The notes under the pieces: generated by a model | Database searches by the model: none | Told to the model about the DNA's origin: nothing | The model's input: the letters and a program-made list of their open reading frames with translations, nothing else | In this document: one piece after another, positions 9,065 to 18,200 of the stretch | Numbering within the stretch: the stretch's first letter is position 1 | Layout: every line of letters begins with the position of its first letter | Assembly: GCA_002092835.1 (NCBI GenBank) | Contig: LVWL01000020.1 | Span: 62,001-126,000 of the forward strand | DNA length: 64,000 nucleotides | DNA from: Campylobacter concisus | Lineage (GTDB): Bacteria; Campylobacterota; Campylobacteria; Campylobacterales; Campylobacteraceae | Direction: 5' to 3' | Translations under genes and position numbers: made by a program

Positions 9065-10228
9065 TTGATAAGTGTTCATAGGGTAGCCTATTTAAGGGTT
9101 ATAGCTCTTGCTTTTTGTGCTTTTATATTTAACACTACTGAGTTTGTTCCAGTGCCACTTTTAAGTGATATTGCGAAAGATTTTGATATGAGCACGGCTG
9201 ATACTGGTCTTATCATCACGATTTATGCGTGGAGCGTTACGATACTTTCTTTGCCACTTATGCTTTTAACTGCAAATTTAGAACGAAGATCTCTTCTTTT
9301 AAAGGTTTTTATCGTATTTGTTGTAGCTCATACGCTTTGCGCCTTTGCTTGGAATTTTAAAATTTTAATTATTGCTCGGTTGATGGTAGCTATTGCCCAT
9401 GCCATTTTTTGGGCTATCACTGCTTCACTTGCTGTTAGGCTAGCACCGATAAATAAAAGCTCGCAAGCTCTTGGATTACTAGCTCTTGGTACATCGCTAG
9501 CGATGATACTTGGTCTGCCACTTGGAAGAATTTTAGGTGATGCACTTGGTTGGCGTGTGACCTTTGGATTGATCGGAATTTTTGCTATTGGTGTTGGAGC
9601 TTGGCTATATAAAATTTTGCCACTTTTGCCAAGCAAAAACTCAGGCTCGCTTAAAAGCTTGCCAGAACTTGCAAGAAATGGCCTTTTGATGGTCGTATTT
9701 TTACTAACTGCAATTATTATAAGCGCGCATTTTAGCACTTATAGCTACATTGAGCCATTTGCAAAAGATATCAGTGGCTTTGATGGAAAATTTATCACAA
9801 TATTCTTGCTTATATTTGGTGTTGCTGGCGTAGTTGCAAGCCTACTTTTCTCTAAATTTTATAAGCTTATTCCAAATGCATTTTCTGCAATTTCTATCAT
9901 GCTTATTTTATGTTGCTTGCTTTTGTTAAATTTTATTGCTAAAAATGAAGTTTTAATGCTAGTTTTGGCCTTTGTTTGGGGGCTTGGCATAGCTGGTGTA
10001 AATATGAGCTTTCAAATAAAAGTACTAAATCTTGCCTCAAATGCAACTGATGCTGCAATGGCGATATTTTCGGCTATTTATAACATAGGCATCGGAGCAG
10101 GGGCGCTAATAGGGCATCAGACGATAGTTCATTTAGGCGAGCAAAATATCGGGAATGTCGGTAGTTTTTTTGCCGCAAGCGGACTTATCATATTTTTGTT
10201 TACGGTATCTAAGATTAAAAGAGTTTAG
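9065..10228 (+). CDS. sotB: Sugar efflux transporter of the SotB/YdeA type (MFS)
   Basis: The 387-residue protein has about twelve hydrophobic segments and matches E. coli SotB (YdeA) motif for motif: FIFNTTEFVPVPLLSDIA, the charged loop NLERRSLLL, AHAIFWAITASLAVRLAP, LGLPLGRILGDALGWR, LPLLPSKNSGSLKSLP and NIGIGAGALIGHQ. SotB exports arabinose-type sugars or related compounds in E. coli; in Campylobacter, which hardly uses sugars, the true substrate is unknown. The start is TTG, supported by AAGGAT seven bases upstream. It is divergent from nifJ and followed by the Fur-controlled flavodoxin operon. Confidence 0.85.
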   Translation: MISVHRVAYLRVIALAFCAFIFNTTEFVPVPLLSDIAKDFDMSTADTGLIITIYAWSVTILSLPLMLLTANLERRSLLLKVFIVFVVAHTLCAFAWNFKILIIARLMVAIAHAIFWAITASLAVRLAPINKSSQALGLLALGTSLAMILGLPLGRILGDALGWRVTFGLIGIFAIGVGAWLYKILPLLPSKNSGSLKSLPELARNGLLMVVFLLTAIIISAHFSTYSYIEPFAKDISGFDGKFITIFLLIFGVAGVVASLLFSKFYKLIPNAFSAISIMLILCCLLLLNFIAKNEVLMLVLAFVWGLGIAGVNMSFQIKVLNLASNATDAAMAIFSAIYNIGIGAGALIGHQTIVHLGEQNIGNVGSFFAASGLIIFLFTVSKIKRV

Positions 10229-10273
10229 ATGTTTAAATATCTAAGTAAAACGTTACAAATTTCTACATATAAG

Positions 10274-10288
10274 TGATAATAAATATCA
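10274..10288. promoter_or_regulatory. Fur box 1 upstream of the flavodoxin operon
   Basis: TGATAATAAATATCA matches the 15-base Fur consensus TGATAATnATTATCA at all but one defined position. It lies 30 bases upstream of a second box at the operon promoter. Confidence 0.7.
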
Positions 10289-10317
10289 TAACTAAGAAAA
10301 ATTTTAGTTAAGCTTCC

Positions 10318-10332
10318 TTATAATCATTATCA
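10318..10332. promoter_or_regulatory. Fur box 2 overlapping the -10 box of the flavodoxin operon
   Basis: TTATAATCATTATCA differs from the Fur 7-1-7 consensus at one defined position, and contains the -10 hexamer TATAAT (10319-10324). Fur-Fe2+ binding here would block RNA polymerase, predicting induction of the operon under iron starvation. Confidence 0.75.
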
Positions 10333-10360
10333 GAAAATGAATAAATTTTAGGAGCTTATT

Positions 10361-10672
10361 ATGTCAGTTTTAGTTATCGGTGCAGATGAGATAACGCCTA
10401 TCAAGGCAGTTTTACATGATTTGGGAGCTGAGAAGATAGAACACTGGGATGCTAGAAATGAAAACCGCGTAAATCGCAAACCAATCCCTCAAGATACCGA
10501 GTGCGTGGTGATGCTAACTAGTTTTTTAAACCACAACACTATGAAGACTATTAAAACTCAAGCAAAAAAGAGAAATATTCCAATTGTTTGTGCAAAAAGA
10601 AGCGTTAGCTGCGTATTTTGCGAGTATTGCAAGGTCTTTGGGCTAGATAAGGAATTTGGATGCAAAGAATAA
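10361..10672 (+). CDS. DUF2325 domain protein
   Basis: This 103-residue cytoplasmic protein matches the small DUF2325 family: an N-terminal beta strand (MSVLVIGADEITPIK), HDLGAEKIEHWDAR, and the conserved VVMLTSFLNHNTMKTIKTQAKK. The C-terminal half carries four cysteines (CAKRSVSCVFCEYC), so it may bind metal or be redox-active, but the biochemical role is unknown. It is the first gene of a three-gene unit behind two Fur boxes, with an AGGAG Shine-Dalgarno. Campylobacter jejuni has, to my recollection, a comparable iron-repressed Cj1384c-Cj1383c-fldA arrangement. Confidence 0.75.
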   Translation: MSVLVIGADEITPIKAVLHDLGAEKIEHWDARNENRVNRKPIPQDTECVVMLTSFLNHNTMKTIKTQAKKRNIPIVCAKRSVSCVFCEYCKVFGLDKEFGCKE

Positions 10673-10675
10673 TCA

Positions 10676-11389
10676 ATGAGATTCGGGCTTTTATCAGATA
10701 TTGGCGAAATAACTCCAAATATTTTTGCAAAGCTTGATAGGCTTTCACGTGCAAAAATTTTTATTGCACTTTATAATTCTGGCGTAGAAAGTGAGCTAAA
10801 AATACCACTTTCTTACGCTAAATTTCTAAATTTCAAAGAAATTTTTGAGGCTAGGATAAATTTCCTACTTCGCGAAAAATGTCTAAATTTTAAGCCAGCA
10901 GATCGCTTTTGTTTTTCATCAAATATCATCATAAATGCTTATTTAAAAGGCGACTTTTCAAAGATAAAATTTATAGCAAAAGAGCCAAAAATGGCGGCTG
11001 CAAAGATGATAAAAATGCTTTATGCAAGTGGAGAATTTGAGCTTTGTATCGATGCGGCACAGATGTTTTGTCAATTTGTTTATGATAAAATACGCCTCCG
11101 CCATCAAGATAAAGAGGTCGTGCTAAATGGTGGTGTCATTTCGGTTAAAAAAGATGGTAAAAATTTGCTCAGCGTCATGCCAAGCTTTAAAAAAGTGAGC
11201 TTTGATGATATGAGAAATTTAAACGACGATATAGATAGAGCCGTCGGTGTGCTTGGTCACGAGTGCGAGATGGTTTATATCGTTTTTCCTAGAAATGAGG
11301 AATTTAGGCGACACGTTGAGGTTAGGCACTGTTGTGCGAGAGGTTTGATCAAGCTTGTGCCTTATACGATTATTAGTAAAATTTTTTAA
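10676..11389 (+). CDS. Uncharacterised protein of the flavodoxin operon
   Basis: A 237-residue protein with no recognised domain. It begins three bases after the DUF2325 gene and ends eleven bases before fldA, so the three are surely co-transcribed. It is mixed alpha/beta, lacks a signal peptide or membrane segments, and ends in a basic HVEVRHCCARGLIK region with a Cys-Cys pair. Its place in a Fur-regulated unit with flavodoxin suggests a role when iron is scarce, but nothing in the protein shows a reaction. It probably corresponds to the conserved Cj1383c-type gene of C. jejuni. Confidence 0.7.
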   Translation: MRFGLLSDIGEITPNIFAKLDRLSRAKIFIALYNSGVESELKIPLSYAKFLNFKEIFEARINFLLREKCLNFKPADRFCFSSNIIINAYLKGDFSKIKFIAKEPKMAAAKMIKMLYASGEFELCIDAAQMFCQFVYDKIRLRHQDKEVVLNGGVISVKKDGKNLLSVMPSFKKVSFDDMRNLNDDIDRAVGVLGHECEMVYIVFPRNEEFRRHVEVRHCCARGLIKLVPYTIISKIF

Positions 11390-11400
11390 AAAGGATAAAA

Positions 11401-11892
11401 ATGATAGGTATAGTTTATGGAAGTAGCATGGGAAATACCGAAGATGCAGCAAAACTTATAAGTGAGGGTCTAGGCCTTGAAAATGAGCTTTTAAACGTTG
11501 CTGATGTAGACGCAGCGAAACTAAATAGCTTTGATAAGCTCATCCTTGGTACATCAACCTGGGGTAGTGGCGATCTTCAAGATGACTGGGATGCGTTTGA
11601 CTTTAAAGCATTAAATCTAAGCGGAAAAACAGTCGCTGTTTTTGGTATGGGTGATAGCGAGAGCTACTCTGATGAGTACTGTAACGGCATGGCAAAGCTT
11701 TATGATGAGGTCGTAAAAGCTGGCGCAAAGGTAGTTGGTGAGGTTAGCACTGATGGCTATACATTTGATGGCTCTGATGCTGTTAGAAATGGAAAATTTG
11801 TAGGTCTAGCACTTGATGCTGATAACCAAAGTGACAAAACTGAGGGTAGAATTTCAGCTTGGATCGAGCAGATAAAACCTCACTTTGCTTAA
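11401..11892 (+). CDS. fldA: Flavodoxin
   Basis: This 163-residue long-chain flavodoxin binds FMN and carries single electrons, here probably from pyruvate oxidoreductase in place of ferredoxin. The phosphate-binding loop is visible at the N terminus (GIVYGSSMGNTEDAA), followed by the aromatic FMN-stacking loops around TSTWGSGDLQDDWD and GMGDSESYSDEYCN. Length matches bacterial FldA. It is the last gene of the operon behind two Fur boxes and is followed at once by a bidirectional terminator, so induction under iron limitation is predicted. In Campylobacterota flavodoxin is the usual PFOR partner. Confidence 0.92.
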   Translation: MIGIVYGSSMGNTEDAAKLISEGLGLENELLNVADVDAAKLNSFDKLILGTSTWGSGDLQDDWDAFDFKALNLSGKTVAVFGMGDSESYSDEYCNGMAKLYDEVVKAGAKVVGEVSTDGYTFDGSDAVRNGKFVGLALDADNQSDKTEGRISAWIEQIKPHFA

Positions 11893-11898
11893 TGTAAT

Positions 11899-11929
11899 TT
11901 TTAGCTAGATTTTCTAGCTAAAATTTTTA
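11899..11929. terminator. Bidirectional terminator between fldA and the ABC ATPase
   Basis: An 11-base perfect stem (TTTTAGCTAGA and its complement) with a three-base loop is followed by T5 on the plus strand. A-rich DNA on the other side gives a U-tract on the minus strand, so it serves the convergent fldA and ABC transporter operons. Confidence 0.8.
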
Positions 11930-12664
11930 TATATCCATAGCTGAGATGAAGCTTTTTATTCTTTCGTTTTGGCTATTGAAAAACTCATCTACCAAACCAT
12001 CAAATGCGATCACACCTTTATCTAAAAACAAAATTCTATCAGCTATCTTTCTAGCAAAATTCATATTATGAGTGACAATGATCATAGACTTTTTCTCTTT
12101 TGCAAGAGATAAGATGACCTTTAAAACTTCAGCCTCAAGCTCTGGATCAAGCGCACTTGTAGGCTCGTCAAGTAGTAAAAAGTATGGATTTACAGCCAGG
12201 GCTCTAGCGATGGCTACACGCTGTGCTTGTCCGCCTGAGAGCCTGTTTGGATAGGTATCTTCTTTGTGGCTAAGCCCCACTTTAGCTAAAAGCTCTTTTG
12301 CCTCTTTTATTGCTTCGTTTTTATCCTTTTTTTGAACATAGATCGGAGCTTCGGTGACATTTTGAAGCGCTGTTAGGTGTGGGAAAAGGTTAAAGCTTTG
12401 AAAAACCATGCCTGTTTTTTTGCGAATTTCTAAAAGCTTTTTTGAGCTAAGCTTCTCTTTAAAATTTACGGCTCTGTCATCTACTTCTAAAATTCCAATT
12501 TGTGGGATCTCAAGTAAATTTATACATCTAAGAAGTGTTGATTTACCACAACCAGATGAGCCAACTATCACGGTCGTTTGCCCCTCTTTGAAGCTTGTAT
12601 TTATGTTATCTAGCACCAAATGATCGCCGTAAGATTTGCTTATATTTTTAAAATTTATAGCCAT
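11927..12664 (-). CDS. Polar amino-acid ABC transporter, ATP-binding subunit
   Basis: The 245-residue ATPase has all the expected motifs: Walker A GSSGCGKST near residue 35, Q-loop MVFQSFNLF, signature LSGGQAQR, Walker B LLLDEPTSALD and switch histidine in VTHNMNFA. It matches the GlnQ/HisP/TcyN group that energises uptake of polar amino acids. Its start abuts the permease stop, and two periplasmic binding proteins lie upstream, making one minus-strand transport operon that ends at the shared terminator with fldA. Substrate specificity cannot be read from the ATPase. Confidence 0.9.
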   Translation of the reverse strand: MAINFKNISKSYGDHLVLDNINTSFKEGQTTVIVGSSGCGKSTLLRCINLLEIPQIGILEVDDRAVNFKEKLSSKKLLEIRKKTGMVFQSFNLFPHLTALQNVTEAPIYVQKKDKNEAIKEAKELLAKVGLSHKEDTYPNRLSGGQAQRVAIARALAVNPYFLLLDEPTSALDPELEAEVLKVILSLAKEKKSMIIVTHNMNFARKIADRILFLDKGVIAFDGLVDEFFNSQNERIKSFISAMDI

Positions 12665-13331
12665 TAGACATACCTTGAGACAGCTTTTTCAAGCCTTGAT
12701 TGAAGATAGGTTAAGAGTGTGCAAACCACCAGGTAGATAAGTGCTGCTAGGATGTAGAGGATGAGTGGCTCAAAGGTCCTTGCTGCGATCCTTTGAGCGA
12801 CCATAAACATATCAACCATCGTTATAGAAGCTGCCAGTGAAGTGTCTTTAACAAGGCCTATAAATGTGTTAGAAAGCGGTGGCAACGAGATTCTCACTGC
12901 TTGGGGTGCGATGATACGTTTTAAAATTTGATAGTGCGTCATACCAAGCGATGTTGCAGCCTCCCACTGACCTTTTGGCACAGAAAGTATGGCTGCTCTT
13001 ACAGATTCAGAGGCATAAGCGCCCACATTTAGACTAAATGCGATAGTAGCCGCACTCCAAGTATCAAGCGTGACTCCGATGCTAGGAAGTCCATAAAATA
13101 CTATAAAAAGTTGCACAAGAAGCGGCGTACCACGAAATATCCAAACGTAGGTGGCAAATATAAATTTTAAAATTTTTATATTTGAAAGCCTCGCTACTGC
13201 TGTGATAATGGCGATGACAAGCCCTAGCGAAAACGAGAGTAAAGTAAGTGGGATCGTCACTTTTAAAAGTGCGATGATCATCGGTAGCGTCGAGCTGAAA
13301 CAAGCTCGATCACTCTATCTAAATTTTCCAT
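12664..13331 (-). CDS. Polar amino-acid ABC transporter permease (frameshift near start)
   Basis: The main frame (12664-13281) gives 205 residues with the HisM/GlnP-type membrane pattern, including YVWIFRGTPLLVQLFIVFYG and the EAA loop EAATSLGMTHYQILKRIIAPQAVR that contacts the ATPase. The internal ATG at 13281 is probably not the real start. A better ATG at 13331 opens MENLDRVIELVS, which joins the main frame as SSTLPMIIALLKV if one base is restored near 13298-13300. That gives the usual length of about 222. The indel is most likely a sequence error. The gene sits between the binding proteins and the ATPase of the same system. Confidence 0.85.
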
Positions 13332-13354
13332 TTTTGCCTTGTTGGTTTATAAAT

Positions 13355-14107
13355 TTATTTTGAGACGTCTTTGCCAAAGTAGCTTTTTGAGATAGCTTCT
13401 AGTTTGCCCTCTTTTGAAAGTTCGTTTAGAGCATTTGAAATTTGCTCTGCAAGTTCGGCGTTGTCTTTTTTAACAGCTGCTGCTGTGTAGTCTTTCTCAT
13501 CAAGTGAGGCGGCTATCTTTACAGGTGCGTTTGGACGCTCTTTTATGAAGTCGTAAAATACGATGTTGTCTCTTACAACAGCATCTACACGCCTTGATAT
13601 AAGAAGCTCCATACTTTTAGCAAAACTATCTGTTACGACGTGTTCAGCGCCGTATTTTACGGCGACTTTCGCCCAGTTGCTCGTAGCTGAGTCGGCATTT
13701 CTTTTGCCTTTTAGATCAGCAAAGCTTTTTATGTCGTTATTATCTTTTCTAGTGATGATAGCTCCAAATGTCACAGTATAAGGCACTGAAAAAGCATATT
13801 TTTTCTTTCTCTCATCAGTTATGCTTACTTGATTAAATACAACATCGGCCTTACCAGCATCAAATGCCGCTAGCATCGCATCCCAAGGAGCTGTTAGAAA
13901 CTCAACTTTTAAATTTAGCTTTTGCGCTACCGCTCTTGCGATATCTACATCGTATCCCACTAGCTCATTTTTATCATTATAAAATGTAAAAGGAGCGTAA
14001 GTGCCTTCAGTTGCTACTGTTAGCACGCCGTCTTTTATGGTCTTTGCTTGTAAATTTAGAGCCATTGCAAGCACAGCTACTACTTTTAATAAATTTGTAA
14101 ATTTCAT
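13355..14107 (-). CDS. Amino-acid ABC transporter substrate-binding protein, copy A
   Basis: A 250-residue family 3 periplasmic binding protein with a cleavable signal peptide (MKFTNLLKVVAVLAMALNLQA). The ligand-site segments TEGTYAPFTFYND, VGYDVDIARAVAQKL, WDAMLAAFDAGKADVVFNQV and ERKKKYAFSVPYT resemble the cystine/cysteine-type (TcyA/FliY) subgroup, so cystine or a related amino acid is a reasonable but unproven ligand. It is closely related to the next gene upstream; the pair plus a third fragment form a tandem array feeding one permease and one ATPase. The frame is intact. Confidence 0.88.
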   Translation of the reverse strand: MKFTNLLKVVAVLAMALNLQAKTIKDGVLTVATEGTYAPFTFYNDKNELVGYDVDIARAVAQKLNLKVEFLTAPWDAMLAAFDAGKADVVFNQVSITDERKKKYAFSVPYTVTFGAIITRKDNNDIKSFADLKGKRNADSATSNWAKVAVKYGAEHVVTDSFAKSMELLISRRVDAVVRDNIVFYDFIKERPNAPVKIAASLDEKDYTAAAVKKDNAELAEQISNALNELSKEGKLEAISKSYFGKDVSK

Positions 14108-14116
14108 TTTGATCCT

Positions 14117-14869
14117 TTATTTTGAAATATCTTTTCCAAAATATTTCATCGAAATTTCGCTTATCTTGCCCTCGGCTTTTAGTTCATCAAGTGCTTTGTT
14201 TATCGCTTCTAGTAGCTCAGTGTTGCCTTTTTTAACGATTGCAGCTGTTGGCATCGGCTCGTTGCTTGTGTATGCGATTTTTAGTGGCGCATTTGGGCGT
14301 TGTTTGATGTAGTCAAAAAATGTAACGTTATCGTTTATCGTATCATCAGCTCTTTTTGAGATGATAAGCTCCACGCCTTTGCTAAAGCCATCAGCCACAA
14401 CCACTGTTGCACCGTTTTTTTCGGCTATTGCTGCCCAGTTGCTAGTCGCAGAGTGCACACTCTTTTTGCCTTTTAGATCAGCAAAACTTTTGATGTCGTT
14501 ATTGTCTTTATGTACGACAATTACGGGATATGGCATAGTGTAAGGCACGCTCATATCATATTTTTTCTTTCTATCTTCGTTTATGCTAACTTGGTTAAAA
14601 ACAACGTCTGCTTTGCCAGCGTCAAATGCCGCAAGCATCGCGTCCCAAGGGGCTGTTAAAAAGTCGATCTTTAAATTTAGCTTCTTTGCTACAGCTTTTG
14701 CGATATCTACGTCATATCCTACTAGCTCGCCCCTTTCGTCATAAAATGAGTAAGGTGAGTAAGTGCCTTCAGTTGCAACTATAAGCTCGCCTTTTTTGAT
14801 AGTTGAAGCATTTAAATTTAAAGCTAAAAAAGCACCTGCGATAAAGCCAAAAATGGGCTTAAAATTCAT
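14117..14869 (-). CDS. Amino-acid ABC transporter substrate-binding protein, copy B
   Basis: This 250-residue paralogue of copy A is the same length and has the same motif order: signal peptide, TEGTYSPYSFYDERGELVG, WDAMLAAFDAGKADVVFNQVS, DRKKKYDMSVPYT, and the C-terminal YFGKDISK. Differences cluster where substrate contacts are expected; for example AIITRKD in copy A is PVIVVHKD here, and ADSATSNWAK is VHSATSNWAA. The two proteins may therefore bind different ligands but share the transporter. The copies are ten bases apart, and the start has a GGAG Shine-Dalgarno. Confidence 0.88.
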   Translation of the reverse strand: MNFKPIFGFIAGAFLALNLNASTIKKGELIVATEGTYSPYSFYDERGELVGYDVDIAKAVAKKLNLKIDFLTAPWDAMLAAFDAGKADVVFNQVSINEDRKKKYDMSVPYTMPYPVIVVHKDNNDIKSFADLKGKKSVHSATSNWAAIAEKNGATVVVADGFSKGVELIISKRADDTINDNVTFFDYIKQRPNAPLKIAYTSNEPMPTAAIVKKGNTELLEAINKALDELKAEGKISEISMKYFGKDISK

Positions 14870-14878
14870 TGATTCTCC

Positions 14879-15030
14879 TTATTTAGAAATGTCTTTGCCG
14901 AAGTATTTAAGCGAAATTTCGCTTAAAACTCCTTCTTTGCTAAGCTCATTTAGGGCATTATTTATCTTATTTAGTAGCTCTTTGTTACCTTTTTCTATGT
15001 TATAGCCCATTTGTTCACTATTTGTATGGC
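14879..15030 (-). pseudogene. C-terminal remnant of a third substrate-binding protein
   Basis: Read on the minus strand, this stretch encodes HTNSEQMGYNIEKGNKELL followed by NKINNALNELSKEG and ends YFGKDISK plus a stop, aligning with the last 45 or so residues of copies A and B. The frame meets a TGA just upstream and no N-terminal part is present in the following 200 bases. The remnant lies directly upstream of copy B, so a third tandem copy once existed and was largely deleted. Confidence 0.8.
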
Positions 15031-15216
15031 ATCATCTTTTATGATCTACTAGTAAAATTTTGTAAAGGCAGAATTTAGCAAACAATCACACGAATTGCAC
15101 CAAATTTAAAAAGCAATAGAAATTTTTATACAAAACTCTTTGCAAAAATTTTCAAGATTTATGCAAATGTCAGTCACAACTACGGCATGGCCAGCATTTT
15201 AGCGCTATTTTATTAC

Positions 15217-15235
15217 AAAAAAGAGGCGGTGCCTC
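15217..15235 (-). terminator. Terminator of aas
   Basis: Minus-strand GAGGC-ACC-GCCTC hairpin followed directly by TTTTTTG. It overlaps the stop codon of the 1150-residue gene, so it acts immediately at its 3' end. Confidence 0.65.
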
Positions 15236-18200
15236 ACTCCGCTAGAAGTGAGACCGCTAGAGCTTTTACGCCCTTAAAATCAACCTTGCCACTTGCAAGT
15301 GTTGGGATATCATCAACGATGAAGATATAGCTTGGCATCATTATCGGAGCTAAGTTGCTCTCTTTTAAAATTTGCTCTAAATTTTCAGGCTCTGTGCCAC
15401 TTTTTACTAAAAGCGCGATCGCTTCGCCCTTTTTGCTATCTGGCACGTTTGCACTGCTAAAGACAACGTCGCTTCCAAGCACCTTTGCAAGCTCTTCTTC
15501 GACGCTTCCAAGGCTTATCATCTCGCCACCGATCTTGGCAAATCTTGAGTATCTATCGACGATAAATACAAAGCCGTTTTCATCGATGTGACCTTTGTCG
15601 CCAGTTTTATAATATCTTACGCCGTCTATATGCGTGATGACATCGTTTGTTTTAGCTTCGTCGTTTAGATAGCCTTTCATCACTTGCGATCCGCCGATGA
15701 CGATGAGTCCGTCCTCGCCAGTTTCAAGCTCTTCAAGCGTCTCTGGGTCAATTATCTTGATGATGGTGCCAGGCAGAGGCATGCCAACGCTGCCAGGTCT
15801 ATTAAATGTAAGCTCTTTTAGGCTCTCTTTTTCTAGGATATTTGGCATATTTACAGCAGCCACCGGTGCCGTTTCGGTTGCGCCGTATCCTTCATAAATT
15901 TCTATGCCAAATTTGAGCCTAAACTCATCTTTTATCTCAGGTTTTAGCTTCTCCGCCCCAGCTACGACCATTCTGGCACTTTGAAACATTAGCGGATGAA
16001 GCTTTTTATTTCTTGTGTAGAGCCTAAAGAACGTTGAGGTGCCAAAGATGATGCTAGCGCTGTGTCTTGCAGCCATTTTGCCGATAGTTGCTCCATCTGT
16101 TGGGTCAGGTACGCTTACCATTTTTATGCCCTCACAAAGTGGCATGAGCGTGGTGACCGTTAGGCCAAATGAGTGAAATACTGGGAGTGAGTTTAAGATC
16201 ACGTCATCTTTTTTGAAATTTAGAAGTTCGCTTATTTGCTTAATATTTGCAAGTAAATTTTTGTGGCTTAGCTCGATGCCTTTTGGCTCGCCCTCGCTGC
16301 CACTACTAAATAAAATGGTAGCTGTATCTTCTAAGCTCACTGGCCTAAAATAGCAAAGCTTAATAAGCCAAGTTGGGGCAAAAAATGCCGTTAAAAGTGT
16401 GAAAAATTTCTCTTTTTTAGAGACTAAATTTGATAGATCTTCGGCAAATTTAGCCTTGCCACTCATCGCATCTTTTAGATCAAAGCCCTTAAGTGTGAGC
16501 TTTTCAAGAAATTTGTTAGATGTGATCACCGTGTTTATATTTGCCTTTCTTAGGGCGTGATTTAGCGAGGTCTCGTTTAGTGTGTAGTTTAAATTTACGC
16601 TCACTTTGCCCATGGCAAGAAGCGCCATATTTACTATCGCTGCGATACTTGAGCTAGGTAATAAAATGCCTATATTTTTCTCATCTTTTAGCTCGCGTTT
16701 AAAAATTTTGATAAAGACTAAAACGGCTGTTATAAATTTCAGGTTGCTTAAATTTAGCCCAGTGCTGTCGCTCACGCACTCTTTAAATTTATCCTCTTTT
16801 GCGTTGCTTAGCCACTCCTCAGTTAGTGGTTTTTGTCTTGATATGAAGCTCTCCCATGATGAAAAGCTAAGCTCAAGCACCTTTTGCTTCATTTTTGCAG
16901 CGTTTATAAATGTGGTTATTGGTTTGCCAAAAGCGACGATGATGTCACGTCTGCCGTTTTTAGAAGTGAGGTCTTTATAAAATTTACTAGCTCTTGAAAA
17001 GCTCGAGCCCCAAAGGCCACGAAGGTAAAACGGCACGATGCAAATTTCTTCCAGATCTCTGATGATAAGCTCAAAGCCCTTTTGAAATTCATTTATCTGG
17101 CCGTTGTAGCTGATGTGGCCTTCCGGAAAAAGTGCAACCACTTCGCCATTTTTTAGGCACTCTCTAACTAACTCGATCGACTCTTTGTTAGCTCCTGCGC
17201 CTATTGGGATCACTTTAAAAAATTTAAAAATTTGCTTTAGATACCATTTGTTATAGATCGTTCTATACATGACAAATCTTATGCCTCTTGGGCTTGCAGC
17301 TTGAAGCACGAGCCAGTCGATCCAGCTGATGTGATTGCCAAGAAGTAGCACACCACCACTTTGCGGTAAATTTTGAAGCCCTTCTACAAAAAAGCGGTAC
17401 TTTGTCTTTAAAAATGGCAGTAAAAGTAGCCTTGTAAAAAGGTGCGGAAGCTGCAAAATGGCGTAGAAGCTGCCAATTAAGCAAACAAGCGCTGTAAAGA
17501 CAAAGAGGCCAGTGGTTGAAATTTTAAAATATACTAAGCCTATGCCAATAGCTAAAAATAGCAGCATTGAGACGTTTTGCAAGAAGTTGTTTGCTGCCAT
17601 TATTTTGCCGGTCGTCTTTTGCGGGGCAAAGTACTGGATCATCGCATTTAGCGGCACTATAAATATGCCGCCAAAAAAGCCAAATGCAAATGAGCTAAGG
17701 CTTACTACACCGATGTTTGAGCCAAATGCGAAAAATAAAAGTGAGAAAAATATACCCATAGCGCCCATCGGCACGATACCAAGCTCGATGTGTAGCTTTG
17801 ACATAGAACCAGCCACGTATGAGCCAAATGCGATACCTATGGCACTTGCTGCAAGGATTGCTTGCACCGCTAGCGAGCTATCGTCATTAAAAACCGCCTT
17901 ATAGTGAGCAGGAAAAGCTGCGATGATGATCTGAGAAATTCCCCAAAATATGCTAAGTCCAGCGATGCTTAGCCAGATGTTTTTATCTGACCTTACTTCT
18001 TTTAAATTCTCTCTTAAATAGCTAAGGCGAATATATTTTTTAATATCAAAATTTTCGCTTGTTTCGTCTTTTTCATCGATGCAAGGTAACTTATAAGCAA
18101 AATACGCTTCAAGTGCGCTAAATAAGACTAAAAAGATACCAATAGGATAGACGCTTTTTAAAATTTCTTCTGAGTTTTCGCCTTGGATGTATAAATTTTC

